Positions 24,601 to 36,007 of a stretch of 64,000 bases of DNA are shown one piece after another. How positions within the stretch are numbered: the first letter of the stretch is position 1; every line of letters begins with the position of its first letter. A program made the translations under genes and the position numbers. Origin of the DNA: Ananas comosus (lineage: Eukaryota > Streptophyta > Magnoliopsida > Poales > Bromeliaceae); NCBI RefSeq assembly GCF_001540865.1, contig NC_033629.1, positions 13,164,373-13,228,372 on the forward strand, written 5' to 3'. The notes beneath the pieces are model-generated. The model was given only the letters and a program-made list of their open reading frames with translations. It had not been told where the DNA came from and did not search any database.

Positions 24601-26298
24601 CAAAGGCTCTATCAATTTGCATGTTCAAGATCAACCATGAAAGTTCTCTTGCAAAAGTAATAGCTCTTTCTACTAACTGCAACTAATAAGTTATATCAAA
24701 TCAGGAGGTTATAAAATGCATGACCTTTAATGCATAGTTAAAAGGTCCTAGTTTACTGTAGTATCACAAGAAGTGCTTTGACTTTCTCAGACAACATAAA
24801 AGCAAGCATTAAAGTTTGTATTTCACACAGTACCTACCACAGGTAGTTGTTGATAAACATGTAAATCAATGTTGTCTATTTAAAAAAAGTAAAAACAAAA
24901 TTTTCATAAGCTGTTATCTTTCGAATAATCAGTGGTTACAAGCAAATTAAGAGATTAAATAACAGAGTAGCATCTTACAAACAAAATGAAGTTTCAGCAT
25001 GTTCAAGGTGGAAGAATTAGAAGTACCCATTACCTGAGTGGAAAAAGAATCCCATATCTTACAACGACTCCGAGGCACCATAGAGGGAACAAATATATAT
25101 TCCAATTCCATGGTTCTGGAGGATTTGATTTAAAGCAGCGAGTGAATGAGTCCTGCGAGAAAAAGAGTAAACTTCAAAGGCAACTGAAAAAAAAAAAAAC
25201 AACAAACGAGATTAAGCATGTAAAACATAAAAATATAGTAATATATACAACGCATCCAGAGCTGTTACTTTCTGATTTAGCTAGTTCTAAATTACAGCAA
25301 CTTAATCGCATGTAAAGTTATTCTCAAAATATAAAAAAAGTCATATGCAAAGCTCTAGCATCAGAATNATTGTTGGTGGTGGAATACTGTTCAAAATTAG
25401 AATTTTTATTTCAGTTTTTAGCTTATTCTGATTTAGCTAGTTCTAAATTACAGCAACTTAATCGCATGTAAAGTTATTCTCAAAATATAAAAAAAGTCAT
25501 ATGCAAAGCTCTAGCATCAGAATAAGCTAAAAACTGAAATAAAAATTCTAATTTTGAACAGTATTCCACCACCAACAATACGAGCTCATAGATACCAATA
25601 TCCATTAAAAAACCACTCGTTTCCAATACACACTACCATTCATCAACCAGCCAAACCAAATTACTTCCCAATAAACCCTGATCTCAATCATCGGTGAATT
25701 CGATAAAACTGCTCTGGTGTGTATCGAAACCCCCGCAAGTACAAGGAGGAAAGGAAACAAACGCCCAAATAACACCACAGGAGAAGTATAAATGGCTACT
25801 TATCAGTAATTTGAGTCCGAGAAAAGTTTAAAACCGTAGTCAAGTTCTAATTTAGAACAAAACTCAATCACCAGCGACACAAATTGGTGCATCCACAACC
25901 AAATTAACCATCAAAAACCACTCTTTTGAGTCTTTTCCACGAGACCCTAGCATTCACCAACGATCCCAATCAAATTACTTCCCTGGGAACTCCCAATCTC
26001 AATCGAATCCCAATTCACGAACAGGAGAAGGAAAGGACTCACATCAACGATGGCGCCCGCGGCCTCGGTGAGCGTGGGGGAGATATCGAGCAGGTCCCTC
26101 CTGATCAAATCAACCAGGGTGAGCTTGCGAAGAGAGAGCGAGAGAGACACCTAGAGAGAGGGAGAGGGAGGGGTGGTAGGGGAGTTACAGGTGGAGGTTT
26201 TTGGGGGAGTCTTGGATGGAGTCGGTGGGGAGGTACTCCTCGAGGTTGGGACGGTCGAGATCCATCTCCGCGCTCGACGAGCCCAGAGCTTCAGCCAT
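21631..26298 (-). CDS. GPAT9: Glycerol-3-phosphate acyltransferase 9 (ER, sn-1)
   Basis: An ER membrane enzyme that makes lysophosphatidic acid from acyl-CoA and glycerol-3-phosphate, the first step of membrane and storage lipid synthesis. Twelve minus-strand exons are in phase: 26298-26189, 26100-26043, 25152-25034, 23996-23897, 23672-23577, 23430-23334, 23216-23129, 23050-22954, 22634-22549, 22464-22345, 22246-22148 and 21679-21631. They give 372 residues, the normal plant GPAT9 size. The N-terminus reads MAEALGSSSAEMDLDRPNL. Two hydrophobic segments follow (about 75-95 and 100-117). Acyltransferase motif I is NHTSMID (H167, D172) and motif III is FPEGTC (239-244). A basic tail ends LRRLEEK. 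The second exon was set at the acceptor before LRDLLDIS because the more 5' frames break phase. Intron 2 contains a suspect assembly patch (25272-25579). The first two exons are duplicated at 38.8-39.1 kb. Confidence 0.96.
25272..25579. repeat. Direct plus inverted repeat around a single N (probable assembly artefact)
   Basis: A 96-bp block (25272-25367) ends at an N (25368) and is repeated exactly at 25428-25523. The 59 bp between them (25369-25427) are the exact reverse complement of 25521-25579. The pattern block, N, reversed flank, block, flank lies in GPAT9 intron 2. It reads like a contig end joined in the wrong orientation rather than natural DNA. Confidence 0.85.
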
Positions 26299-29200
26299 GG
26301 CGGAGCTCCTCCAACAACACTACCCACAACAACAACAAGCGGAGGAGGAGGAGGACGAAGACGACGACGCGCACTCTCCCCCACTGCTCCTCCTATTTTA
26401 TTTTTCCGTTATTATTATTATTATTATTATTTACTTTTATCGGGTCCGATCTGGTGGTTCCGTCCACCTCCACCCGCCTCGAAGTCTCCAGGTGCTCTTC
26501 CGTGAATAATATTATTATAAATTAGATTAGATATATACTGTTCTATTTAAATTATTATAAATCAAATATTAAATAAAAATTATTAAAAATAAAAAATAAA
26601 AATGAAATCCTTGCAGTGAATCACCACCGTGCAAATCGCTTCAATACTCGTGCCGATCATCAATTTCCCTTTTTTTTCCCCTTAATTATTTCGCATAAAG
26701 GGCTAGTGACGGGCTTCGACCCAATACCGGCCCGTTAAAGACCCAAGACCCAATTAAATGTTATTATTGTTATTATTACTAATCCATTAAATTGTGGATT
26801 CGGGTTTCACTGACGCTTGTTTGCGAATTGCGAAGCCCTTCTCTTCTCTCTCCCTCTCTCTCTCGATCTCTCGACCGCCGCCATGGCTACGACGTCGAAG
26901 CTCGAGAAGAAGAAGACGAAGAAGAAGATGGAGGGGGAGGAGGAGCCCCACGAGTTTCGTGGCTACGGCGATGGCGATCGCGTTGAACCGGGTGGCGCTC
27001 GTAAGAAGTCAAAGAAGCGGAAGCTCCAATCCATGGAGGTACCGGAGGTTTCTAGGGTTAAGGACGAGAAGAAGAAGAAGAAGAAGAAGAAGGATGAGAA
27101 CAGAGAAGAAGATGCTGTTGAGGAGGGAGAGGAGAGGAGGGGGGTGATCACGGACGAGAGGTTCGCGGCGGCGCAATACGACCCGAGGTTTCGGCGGATG
27201 CCGCGGAAGGAGGCGAAGGTCACGATCGACTCGCGCTTCGCCCGCATGTTCACCGACAAGGACTTCGCAGCTTCGGCGGCGCCCGTCGACAAGCGGGGGC
27301 GGCCGAGGAAGGATGGCGCGGTGAATCCGATGCTACATTACTACCTTCAACAGGATGGTGAGGAAGAAGAAGGTAGGTTGAAGCTTGAGGAGGAGGAGGA
27401 GGTTAAGGAGGGATCGGATGAATCGGAGAGTGATGAGACTACTACTACTACTACAGATGAAGAAGAAGATGACGATGATCAGGTGATAGATTGTTCTAAT
27501 TTTTTGCTTTATGTTTGTAAAAATTGAGTTTTTATGCCGAATTGTATCAGAGACTTAGTTGTTTGTTTAATTTGGTTTCTATAAAAGGTTATAGAGGTCT
27601 AACCATGCGATTGTTTGTTGTTTGTGAAAATTTCTAGTACTCTGTTAATAGCGATCTATGTCGGTATCTGATGGCTAATCACGATGACACGCCGATGATC
27701 GAGAATGAAACTCACCGGCTCGCAGTTGTTAATTTGGATTGGGATCATATCAAGGTCTGTTAGGTTATGACTACATTATCTATTTTGCTCTGTTACTTCT
27801 TTTTTTTTTTTAAGTCATATGGGTTCAATTTTGTGTTGTGCTTAGCCTGTTGATCATCACTTTGTTGGTTTCTTCTTTTTTTTTTCCTTACATTGGTAGG
27901 CTGTTGATCTGTATGTGGTGATGACTTCATGTCTCCCAAAAGGCGGACAAATTCATTCGGTGGCTGTCTATCCATCCGAATTCGGACTCAAGTGCATGGA
28001 AATCGAAGCAATTCATGGACCATCTGGTCTTTTTGAAGACAATGATGATAATAGCGAAGATGACTCTGATGTTGACGATAACAAGTTACGCTCTTATGAG
28101 CTCAACAAACTAAGGTAGCTACCATTATTCTATGTTCTTTTGGTGCTAATTCGTTTATTTATATATGCACAATTATATGGAGATAAAGTAGAGGGAGAAA
28201 GAGATACTTGAATATTTGCCATCAATTTTGGTTGTTTATTTTGCATGAAGAAATAATTTTTGGAATAGATGTTGGAAAGCAAGTTTGCTACATATTGTCC
28301 CAGGAAAGTGCATTTGATTGGCAACCCTATTGTGATACAAATTCTCAGCTGTGTATTCTATTTTTTGGACCTCTTGCAGGTATTACAATGCAGTTGTCGT
28401 GTGTGATTCAAGTGCCACTGCAAATCACTTGTATAAGACTCTTGATGGTACCGAGTTTTTGAAAACTTCTAATGTGTTTGATTTGCGATTCATTCCCGAT
28501 TCTGTGGAGTTCAAACATCCGCCTCGTGATATTGCAACCGAGGTAGTTCTTTCTTGCTGGTAGCAGCTGAATGAAACTTCTTGTTTTGTGATTATACTAT
28601 TAATCTAACATGTGATATTATTATTATTACATCTATGGCTTTGTTTCTAAGATACATAATTTCTTTCTTACTAGGAAAAGAAATGTTAGATCCTTAGTTA
28701 AAGTTGCAATTTAAGCAAAGCTACCTCTTTTCTCCTCTTTGCTCCTTTGGGAATGACCAAATCTTCTTTGAGGTTCCTGTGAATTTGAGTTTTTTCCTCT
28801 ATATATGAAGTTCTAATAAGCACATGCTGCATTCTCAGAAATACCTCACTCATCTCTTTACGTATTTTAGCACTATTTATTTATTTCATCAGAATTTTTT
28901 AATTCTATTGCATTATGAACAGTTGCTTGTCAGTTTGGCAAGACCACTTGTCGATAAAAGACTTGCTACTAAATTTATGCTGATTGGTTCTTCAAAAAAT
29001 TGCTATTGGAAAATCTATATTTGTGGTAGTAATTTCTAAAATTGGTAGACATGAACTCACTTGGATATATGCGTTTATACTCAGGCACCAGTGAACTACA
29101 AAGAACCAGATTTCCAGACTCGTGCTTTGCAGCATAGCAGAGTTAAGCTAACCTGGGAAGATGATGAACCAGAACGCAAGAAGATTTTGAGACGCAAGTT

Positions 29201-31103
29201 CAATCCAAATCAGGTATTTAAAAAAAAAAAAATCGCCTACTGATTTGGTTGCCAACCATATATAGTTGGTATTTGAGTGGTGAATGTCTGCTCATTCAGA
29301 TCCATATATGGCTCTTTTCTCTTGCTTAGGCCTTGGATATGATTAGCAGTATTGTTTTCTTTCTCAGTAAATAGGCCTATTTCAATAGCTCAATGCTATT
29401 CAAAATAACTTCATCTTAATAATTATATAAAGTCATATATTTTCCACATTGTTTTGTTTATGAGGAAGTTCAAGTAGAGTTTCATATGCTTGTAAAACTG
29501 TTCTTCAATGTTCTGAAACGAACTTCACCTTTCTGCACATAATTGGTCTTTATTCCTAGTGTGCGCATTCTAATCCAGTTATGGTGACTTCCTCTTAGTT
29601 TCAGCATCTTGGGGCGTATGTGATTGTTTTTTAGTCTATATTTATAAATAAAAAAAAATGTATTCTTGTTATTTTTTGTCTGAAAATCCAGTCACTTAGT
29701 ATAGTTTGTTTATCCATCTGCCTGGTTTGTGTAATAACTGGAGCCCTTTTTTTGCCCGCTACAGCTCGATGAGTTCAATGAATACTTAGCTTCCACCGAT
29801 GAGAGTGATGAAGACGACGATGAGTACAATAACCAAAATGGTGTTGGCAATAACGATGAAGCTGAGGCCATGCCCAACGGTGAAACCAAGAAGCGCTTAG
29901 GAAGAGAGAAACTATTAGCTCTTCTACAAGCTGGAGATGATTCGGACTCGGATAAAAGCGATGACAAAGACATGGAGATCACTTTCAATACAGAACTCGA
30001 GGATCTAAGCAAGCGCATCCTCGATGAAAAAGACAAAAAATCAGAGACTGTTTGGGAGGCAGTCCTTAGAAAGAGGAACGAGAAAAAGAAAGCTAGAAAG
30101 AATCAGTCAAAGCACTTAGATGATGAAAACAGTGATTCTGATAATGAAGAAGCACCTCAACAAGATGATGATGATTTCTTTGTTGAAGAGCCTTTAGATA
30201 GTGAAAGTAGCAAGCAAAAGAAGGGTCTGAAGGGTAAAAAAGGCCAAAAAGGCAGTAGAAAAGATAGAGATGAATCTCCTGAGGGAGAGAAGGAGAGAGA
30301 AGCGAGTAGGGCAGAATTGGAACTGCTATTTGCTGATGATCAGGATGTGGATCAGGGTCCCAAGGGCTTTAATTTGAAGCCCAAGAAGGTGAAGGGCAAG
30401 AAGGGGAAGGAGAAGTCTTCAGAGGACAAACTTCCGAATGTAGATCTTAGTAATGATCCGAGGTTCGCTGAACTCTTTTCTTCTCATCTCTTTGCATTGG
30501 ACCCAACGGATCCAGAGTATAAAAGGTAATCTTGAAAACTTTGCTCTACTATGTTCTCATTACTGTTTCATGTTGGTTGTTAATATCTAAAGTAAGGACT
30601 TAATTACAAATTTAGTCCCTGAAGTTCTGATCGAATGTCGATTTACATAATCAAAGTTCCAACTTTAACAACTTAGTCAAAATTTCCTCCTACATTGAAA
30701 GGGAAAAAAAGCATCATAAACCTTAAAAGATGTGATAGCAAACAGACTTCACTGACTATTTTATTTCTGTGAAATTGAAACTCAAAAGACAGCAGTTGAA
30801 ATCAAGGTCAAACTTCCTTGACTAAAGTTCCAACTAAGCCTTCAATTAGTTTAAGACAACCATGTTACTTGCTTTTCTTTACAAGGAGTGCTAAAAGTTT
30901 GTTATATGTGGATTAAACAGGAGTGCGGCGTATGTTCGAAAGCGAGCAAAAAAGCAGGGAAAGGATTCTCAAGAAGAAGAGATACCGGAACATAATTTGC
31001 ACAAGCCATCGAAACAAGATACACCGCCACCTGAAGAGGGACTACCAAATATAGACACAGTTCCGCAACCTAGCAGGGTTTCATTAGAGAAGAATGAGCT
31101 ATC
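25798..31103. repeat. Segmental duplication, copy 1 (parental)
   Basis: A 5.3-kb block repeated in direct orientation at 38603-43893. It starts inside GPAT9 intron 2 at 'acttatcagtaatttgag' and ends inside the last exon of ESF1 at 'gagctatc'. It contains GPAT9 exons 1-2, the divergent promoter and ESF1 up to 64 bp before its stop. All coding parts are intact in this copy. Confidence 0.95.
26299..26882. promoter_or_regulatory. Divergent promoter shared by GPAT9 (-) and ESF1 (+)
   Basis: Only 584 bp separate the two start codons, so both genes must be driven from this interval. It holds TAA/TTA repeats (26408-26432, 26760-26780) and an AT-rich stretch (26510-26600). A CT-rich leader at 26838-26878 sits directly before the ESF1 ATG. 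No clear TATA box was assigned. The second copy at 39106-39709 has the same layout with small indels. Confidence 0.7.
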
Positions 31104-31167
31104 TTCCACCATTTTGTCGCTTAAAAGAAATCTAGGAACCTTTAAAAATGGAACAAAGGGTCGGTAA
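26883..31167 (+). CDS. ESF1: Pre-rRNA-processing protein ESF1
   Basis: A nucleolar protein of the small-subunit processome, needed for 18S rRNA maturation. Exons 26883-27482, 27638-27754, 27900-28114, 28380-28542, 29085-29213, 29765-30525 and 30921-31167 are all in phase and give 743 residues. Residues 1-200 are Lys/Glu-rich with a nuclear-localisation-like run of lysines. They then hold the ESF1 signatures DERFAAAQYDPRF and SRFARMFTDKDF, plus an acidic stretch. The RRM-like core (about 201-365) has LAVVNLDWDHIKAVDLYVV and YYNAVVVCDSSATA. Then come DFQTRALQHSRVKLTW and LDEFNEYLAS. The C-terminal NUC153-type motif reads NDPRFAELFSSHLFALDPTDPEYKR. Coiled, highly charged linkers fill 410-620. 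The divergent partner is GPAT9. A decayed second copy lies at 39710-43893, so this is the functional locus. Confidence 0.96.
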
Positions 31168-31991
31168 TGTGTACCCAGCTTCTGCAAGTTTCCGACAGTG
31201 CCGAAAAGCAGTTGAAATTTTGTCATAGTTGTTTTTTTTTTTCAAATTTTGTCATAGTTGTTTTTTTTTTTTTTTTTTTTTTTTTTTCACTCCAAATTTG
31301 TGTAGAACATCTTGAATTTTGATAGATGTGTTACTTTATTTTTCTTTATGAAACTATCTTGAACTTGTCTTGTAACACTATCAGGAGCCAATTTCGCCTT
31401 GTACTCCTATAGCTAGATTTTATTTTTAGTTTTAATTTTTTATTTTTAAATTTTATATATATGTACATTTGTTGAGTGTATGTTCAAATCCACGGAATAA
31501 TTTTTTAATGCTTATCTCAAATTAACATAAATTTGTGGATTATATTTATTGAAAAGTTTACACTCAAAACTTAACAATAAAAATTTAAATTTTAAAAAAG
31601 CAATTATATCTGTTATATTTTATTAAAAATTATTTGTCATATTCTAACTCAAATTTAGATAGTTTGACAAATTATAAAGTTTTATCTTTTTATTTTATAA
31701 AATTTAAGTTTAAATAGTGAATTAAATTTAACTTTGAATATCAAATTTAAATTAACAATTAAGAAATTTTAATTAAAGTGGATTAAAATTAAATTTGAAA
31801 TTTGAATTAAATATGAATTAAAATTTTGATATTTTTAGTTTAAAACATATACTTCAATTTTTGGATTCATCAGAATTCAAAAAAATACAAAAATATTTAA
31901 TGTATAATTAAATTTTAATTCTGAGTTTAAGATGAAATAAAAGTTTAAAATCAAATAAAGATTAAAAAATAAATAGACAAATTAAATTTAA
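31168..31991. repeat. ESF1 3' flank followed by AT-rich dispersed repeat, copy 1
   Basis: After the ESF1 stop come long T tracts (31228-31290). From about 31330 to 31990 an AT-rich repeat begins that matches 52310-52925 closely; both contain 'cttgtcttgtaacact' and 'tagctagatttta'. The same repeat resumes at 32837-33170 after an inserted LINE tail. A third, more diverged copy covers about 35160-35450. There is no coding capacity. Confidence 0.75.
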
Positions 31992-32836
31992 ATTTAATTA
32001 TTCTTTTGAGAAAGAGGTAGACGAGCTACCTGCTTCATTCATTGAGAGATGAATTAGGCAAAACAGTATGGAAGCATCTGAGGCTTCCGGGGCGAGAGAC
32101 AAACAGAGAGAAAGAAAAGAAAATAAGGGGAGAAAAAAACCAAAGAAAGTCGAATGAAAAATGAAAAAGACGGAAAAGATCAAAATAAACCCAAAGGTGG
32201 GCAAAGTGGGTTAAAGGAGGTGTTGCGCGAGGGTTGAAATCGCAGGTTCAGTCCAAGACGTCGAAAGTAGGACGGCCCGCTCTAACGCTCTGGTGGCGTT
32301 GGGGCTCTTCGAGCGGAAAATGAGGTCGTTCCTTTCCGTCCAGACGACCCACCAAGTAGCCGCCAGGGAGGTCAGGGCCTTAGACCTTTGCGTTGTGTCT
32401 GAAATTGCGGTGGATCTGATCCAGAGAGTCCGGACACAGTTCGAATCTTCGGCCGGGACGTCCAACATAAAGAGCAAGAAGCGCGTGAAGGTGCAGTTGG
32501 TGAAGAGATGATCGCAACGTTCCGAAGCAAATGCGCAGAAGTTACAATGCTCGGCGACCTGCATCCCACGGGCGATCAGTCTGTCAGCAGTGGGTAGTCT
32601 TTTGCGCAGTAGTACCCAAATGAAGACTTTGATTTTGTTGAAAATTTTTAAAGTCTAGATATGGTGGTAGGTGGTATCCTTGATCCCTGTGTTGTCGAGG
32701 AACATGTAGAGCGATTTGACTGTGAACAGTTGATCGGGTGTCCATCGCTAACTCGGAGTATCCGGGCAATTCATGGGGTTGAAACGAAGGAGTAGGTCTT
32801 TGAGAAGTGCGAAATGTGTGTGGTTGATGTGTATTG
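31992..32836 (-). mobile_element. 5'-truncated LINE, 3' end with zinc-binding (zf-RVT) region
   Basis: On the minus strand the fragment encodes a typical plant LINE C-terminus. GMQVAEHCNFCAFASERCDH followed by LFTNC gives the C..C...H..C zinc-binding pattern, then ATWWVVWTERNDLIFRSK. The frame is interrupted upstream ('TYHHI stop'). The 3' end (near 32000) has the familiar LINE tail 'caatgaatgaagcagg' and ends in a short A-rich stretch. It sits inside the AT-rich repeat that lacks it at 52.9 kb. No endonuclease or reverse transcriptase is present and no clean target duplication was found. Confidence 0.75.
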
Positions 32837-33698
32837 AAATAATCTAAAAATATTCATCTAAAATGAAAGGATATGAAATACTTTTAAGACTATCATTAGA
32901 AAAAAAAAATAAAAATTTTATTTTATTATATTACTTATTTTGTATTAAAGAGCGAAAAAATAAAAAAAAATTTGCTAAATAATGGATTTGTCAACATACC
33001 CAAATTCAGAATAAAAAATTATTTAACTTTGAATAAAAATAATTTAATCGTGGAGTGCCTGTTAAATTTAAATTTAAAATTTAAATTTATGAAATTAAAC
33101 GAACTCGCACAAGGAAATTTACTCCATGATTTTCATAGATGTTTCCGGTTTAGTATGCGACTCGCATACTACTAAACATCTGTTTCCTGAAAATATAATG
33201 AAACTTCCACGATTTTCATAAATTTAAATAAATAAATCAATTCGGAGAAAAGATCCTGTTAAATTTATTTAAAGAGAAAAATAAAATCATAGATTTTTCA
33301 TTATAATTTCAGGTAGATATTATTTCTACTTTATCTATATTTACATCTCTATATCTATCTATTTTCATATTATTTATTTATCTGATAGCCCAATTTGCAT
33401 AAAAAATTTACTAGTTTTGAGTTTAAAGCAGACAGCTTTTCTGGATTTAACGGATTCGAGCCGAATTTTTAAAAACTAACAACAATATCCTTATTCTTTT
33501 TTCTCTCTATTCTTTTTTTTTTCTTTTTTCTTTTATTTTTCTTTCTCTCCCAAGAGGCGGAGATAGAAGCGGCCCCCCTTACCTTTGTCCGGCACATCCT
33601 CACCTGCCTTCCTCGTCTCCGATGCTACCGAGCCCTCTCTTCTTTTTTTTTCCTCTCGTTTACTCCCTTCGATCTCCCTCCACTGCATCCGCGACCCT

Positions 33699-34262
33699 TC
33701 ACAACGGTAAGGAAGATCGCATCCTCTTACTCCGCCTACATCCTCCGCCGATAAGGAAATAATGGGTGCAGGGTAAGCGAGTGACCTCGGACCCGGCGTG
33801 GAGCTCAGCGAGGCAGATCGCACACATCTCATCCTCCTCCGATCCTGCTGCAGCCAGCTGCGACAGCTCCAGTCCCTCCATCGCCGTAGGCATCAACCGA
33901 AGACGAGAGGTCACCGGAAAGGCAGAGAAGACCATCAGCTCCACGATTACCGGGAGCTTTCTGCAGAGCGCGTAGCGCGCATCGCACAGCATCCAGCCCG
34001 CCTGGCATCCGAAGTGGTTTGCGATGCATCTTCGCGTGAACGACGGAACTGCACCCCCCATGCATTCTTCGAGCTTCTCGGTCATGATCTTGCGGGCCTC
34101 CTTAGACACTTCCGTGCTGACGAATTCCCCGCGATCGCAGCACAGCTCCGTGCACCGGATCTCTAGATACCACCGCATCCGAAGATCTACGGGTACGCCC
34201 TTTATCCCGTGTTCTTCGTCCTCTAAGATGTTCCGAACGATCAACACGATGCCAAAGAACAT
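33699..34262 (-). pseudogene. Truncated RING-finger (C3HC4/RING-H2) protein gene
   Basis: A 187-codon minus-strand ORF with normal-looking protein composition in a GC-rich island. Near its end it has MCAICLAELHAGSEVTRLPC and then THYF. That is the first half of a RING finger: C-x2-C, the hydrophobic core and C-T-H. At exactly this point the family expects HxxC...CPxC. Instead the frame runs into Arg/Ser-rich sequence and stops, so the second zinc site is missing. The N-terminal part (MRWYLEIRCTELC and the rest) is not recognised. An intron after 'THYF' with a distant last exon cannot be excluded, but no RING half was seen within the next 2 kb downstream. The island is surrounded by AT-rich repeat, which suggests a captured or transposed gene piece. 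Confidence 0.5.
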
Positions 34263-36007
34263 GGAAGACCACGAGGGAATTTACCGATTTCTTCACTAAT
34301 TTAAAATTCATAATCAAATATTTTATTAATTATATGTATAACGATAAAAGTTAATGAGGGCACAATAAAAACATTATCGTCAAAAATACCAAAGATAGTA
34401 CTTTCACTCCACTTAGTTTTTTTTTTTTTAAAAAAAATTCTATCTTAATTGTAATAGAAAAATATTATTTATGTTTCTTAATACTGTAATGAGTTTTTTG
34501 TTTTATTTTAAACTGATTTATTCATTTAAATTATTAGGCTTAAATATTTTTTTTTAAAAAAATATACTTTAATTTCATTTTTTAATTTATTTTTTAAATT
34601 TTAATTATTCAATACTGAGATAAATAATATTTAAAAATACTAATGCATAATAAAAAAATAATTATTATAATAAATTACTATTGTACTGTCTTAACTAATT
34701 AATTTAGTACACAATAAAAATTTGAATACGAGTAACAAATAAATAATGGATTTCATAATTATATTTGACCAAAATGAATTTGAATACAAATGGAGTTTGG
34801 AAAACTACAGATATGAATAGACTTTTCAAGTTTCAAAATATCTACAATTAGAAATTAGAAATCAGAAATCGTTAGGCATTATTTTATAAAACCACATTTT
34901 GAATTTTAAAATAAATCTATTTTATAAGCTCTATACATGATTAGCTTCCTACTTTGGTTGATTTGAGCCCTTGTTTTAAGAAAAATGCTACGGGCACACT
35001 CCTACAGGATCCAAGGATTAATAAAACCTCTTTTAAAATTTTTTTTTTAGAAAAATGTCAAGAAAAGTGAAAAAATATGGATCACAAGGTACCTGAGGTG
35101 TAATCTATTATCTATGCAATTATGTTATAGGGTGCGTCAGCTGGATCACAAGGATAAGCTTTGATTAAATAAAATTTAAAGTTGAAATTTAATTATACGA
35201 TTTAAATTTAATTCTCTAAATTTAAATATTAGAATTAAAATTTTGAGTTTAAATCATAAATTAAATTTAGTTTGGATATCCAATTTAAATTAACAAAATA
35301 AAAATTTTAATTACAGTATATAAAAAATAAATATTCAATTTTAAAGTAAATATGAATTAACTTTTGATTCTTTTAGTTCAAAACACATATCTAAATTTTG
35401 ATTCATCAAAAATTAAAAAAATATAAATAAAATACTTCATGTATGTAATAAAAAAGAGCAATATAAGATATTGCAAATACTTCCTAATAAAATATAATAT
35501 ATGAATTTATAAAATATAACTTTTATTGTAAATGTTTGGATAAATATGTTATACAAATTTATATTGATTTAAATAAATTAAAATAATTATTGCGTGTATT
35601 TGCACATACACTTAGGCTTCGTTTGGTTTGAATATAAGAAAAAAACTGTGTATTTAAGAGACAGATATAAGTTGAGGTGTTAGCCTAGAATAGGCCAATT
35701 TTGCATTTGGATAAAAAATAGTGTTTGGATTGATAAGATTAAATAAAAAAGATAGTGGAGAGTCGTAAATAAAAAATAATGATATTGCCCTTTTTATTAT
35801 ATTTGAATTAAAATTTTTATATTGTATATTTAAAATTTTAAATTTAAATATATAACTCTTAAATTTCAAAAATACAAAATTTAAATTTAAAATTGTAAAT
35901 ATCAAATTCAAAAATTTAAAGTTTTAAATTTTAAATTTAAGATTAAATCTGAATTTAAAAATAAAATATAAAATATAAATTTTAAAAATTAAAAATAATA
36001 ATTTAAA
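34263..36007. other. AT-rich spacer
   Basis: Very AT-rich. It includes a diverged third copy of the dispersed repeat (about 35160-35450). A 'cttcgtttggtttg' block at 35613-35770 resembles the start of 51525-51700 and 51985-52110. No genes were recognised. Confidence 0.5.

Noticed and set aside
26130..26155. Alternative GPAT9 exon 2 start at the first CTAG acceptor, giving a Ser/Leu run before RKLTL
   Set aside because: Phase does not match exon 1 in the intact copy; the acceptor before LRDLLDIS restores phase and matches the family.
26794..27147. Arg-rich plus-strand frame and poly-Phe minus-strand frame over ESF1 exon 1
   Set aside because: Alternative-frame reading of Lys/Glu codon repeats; the ESF1 frame is conserved in both copies.
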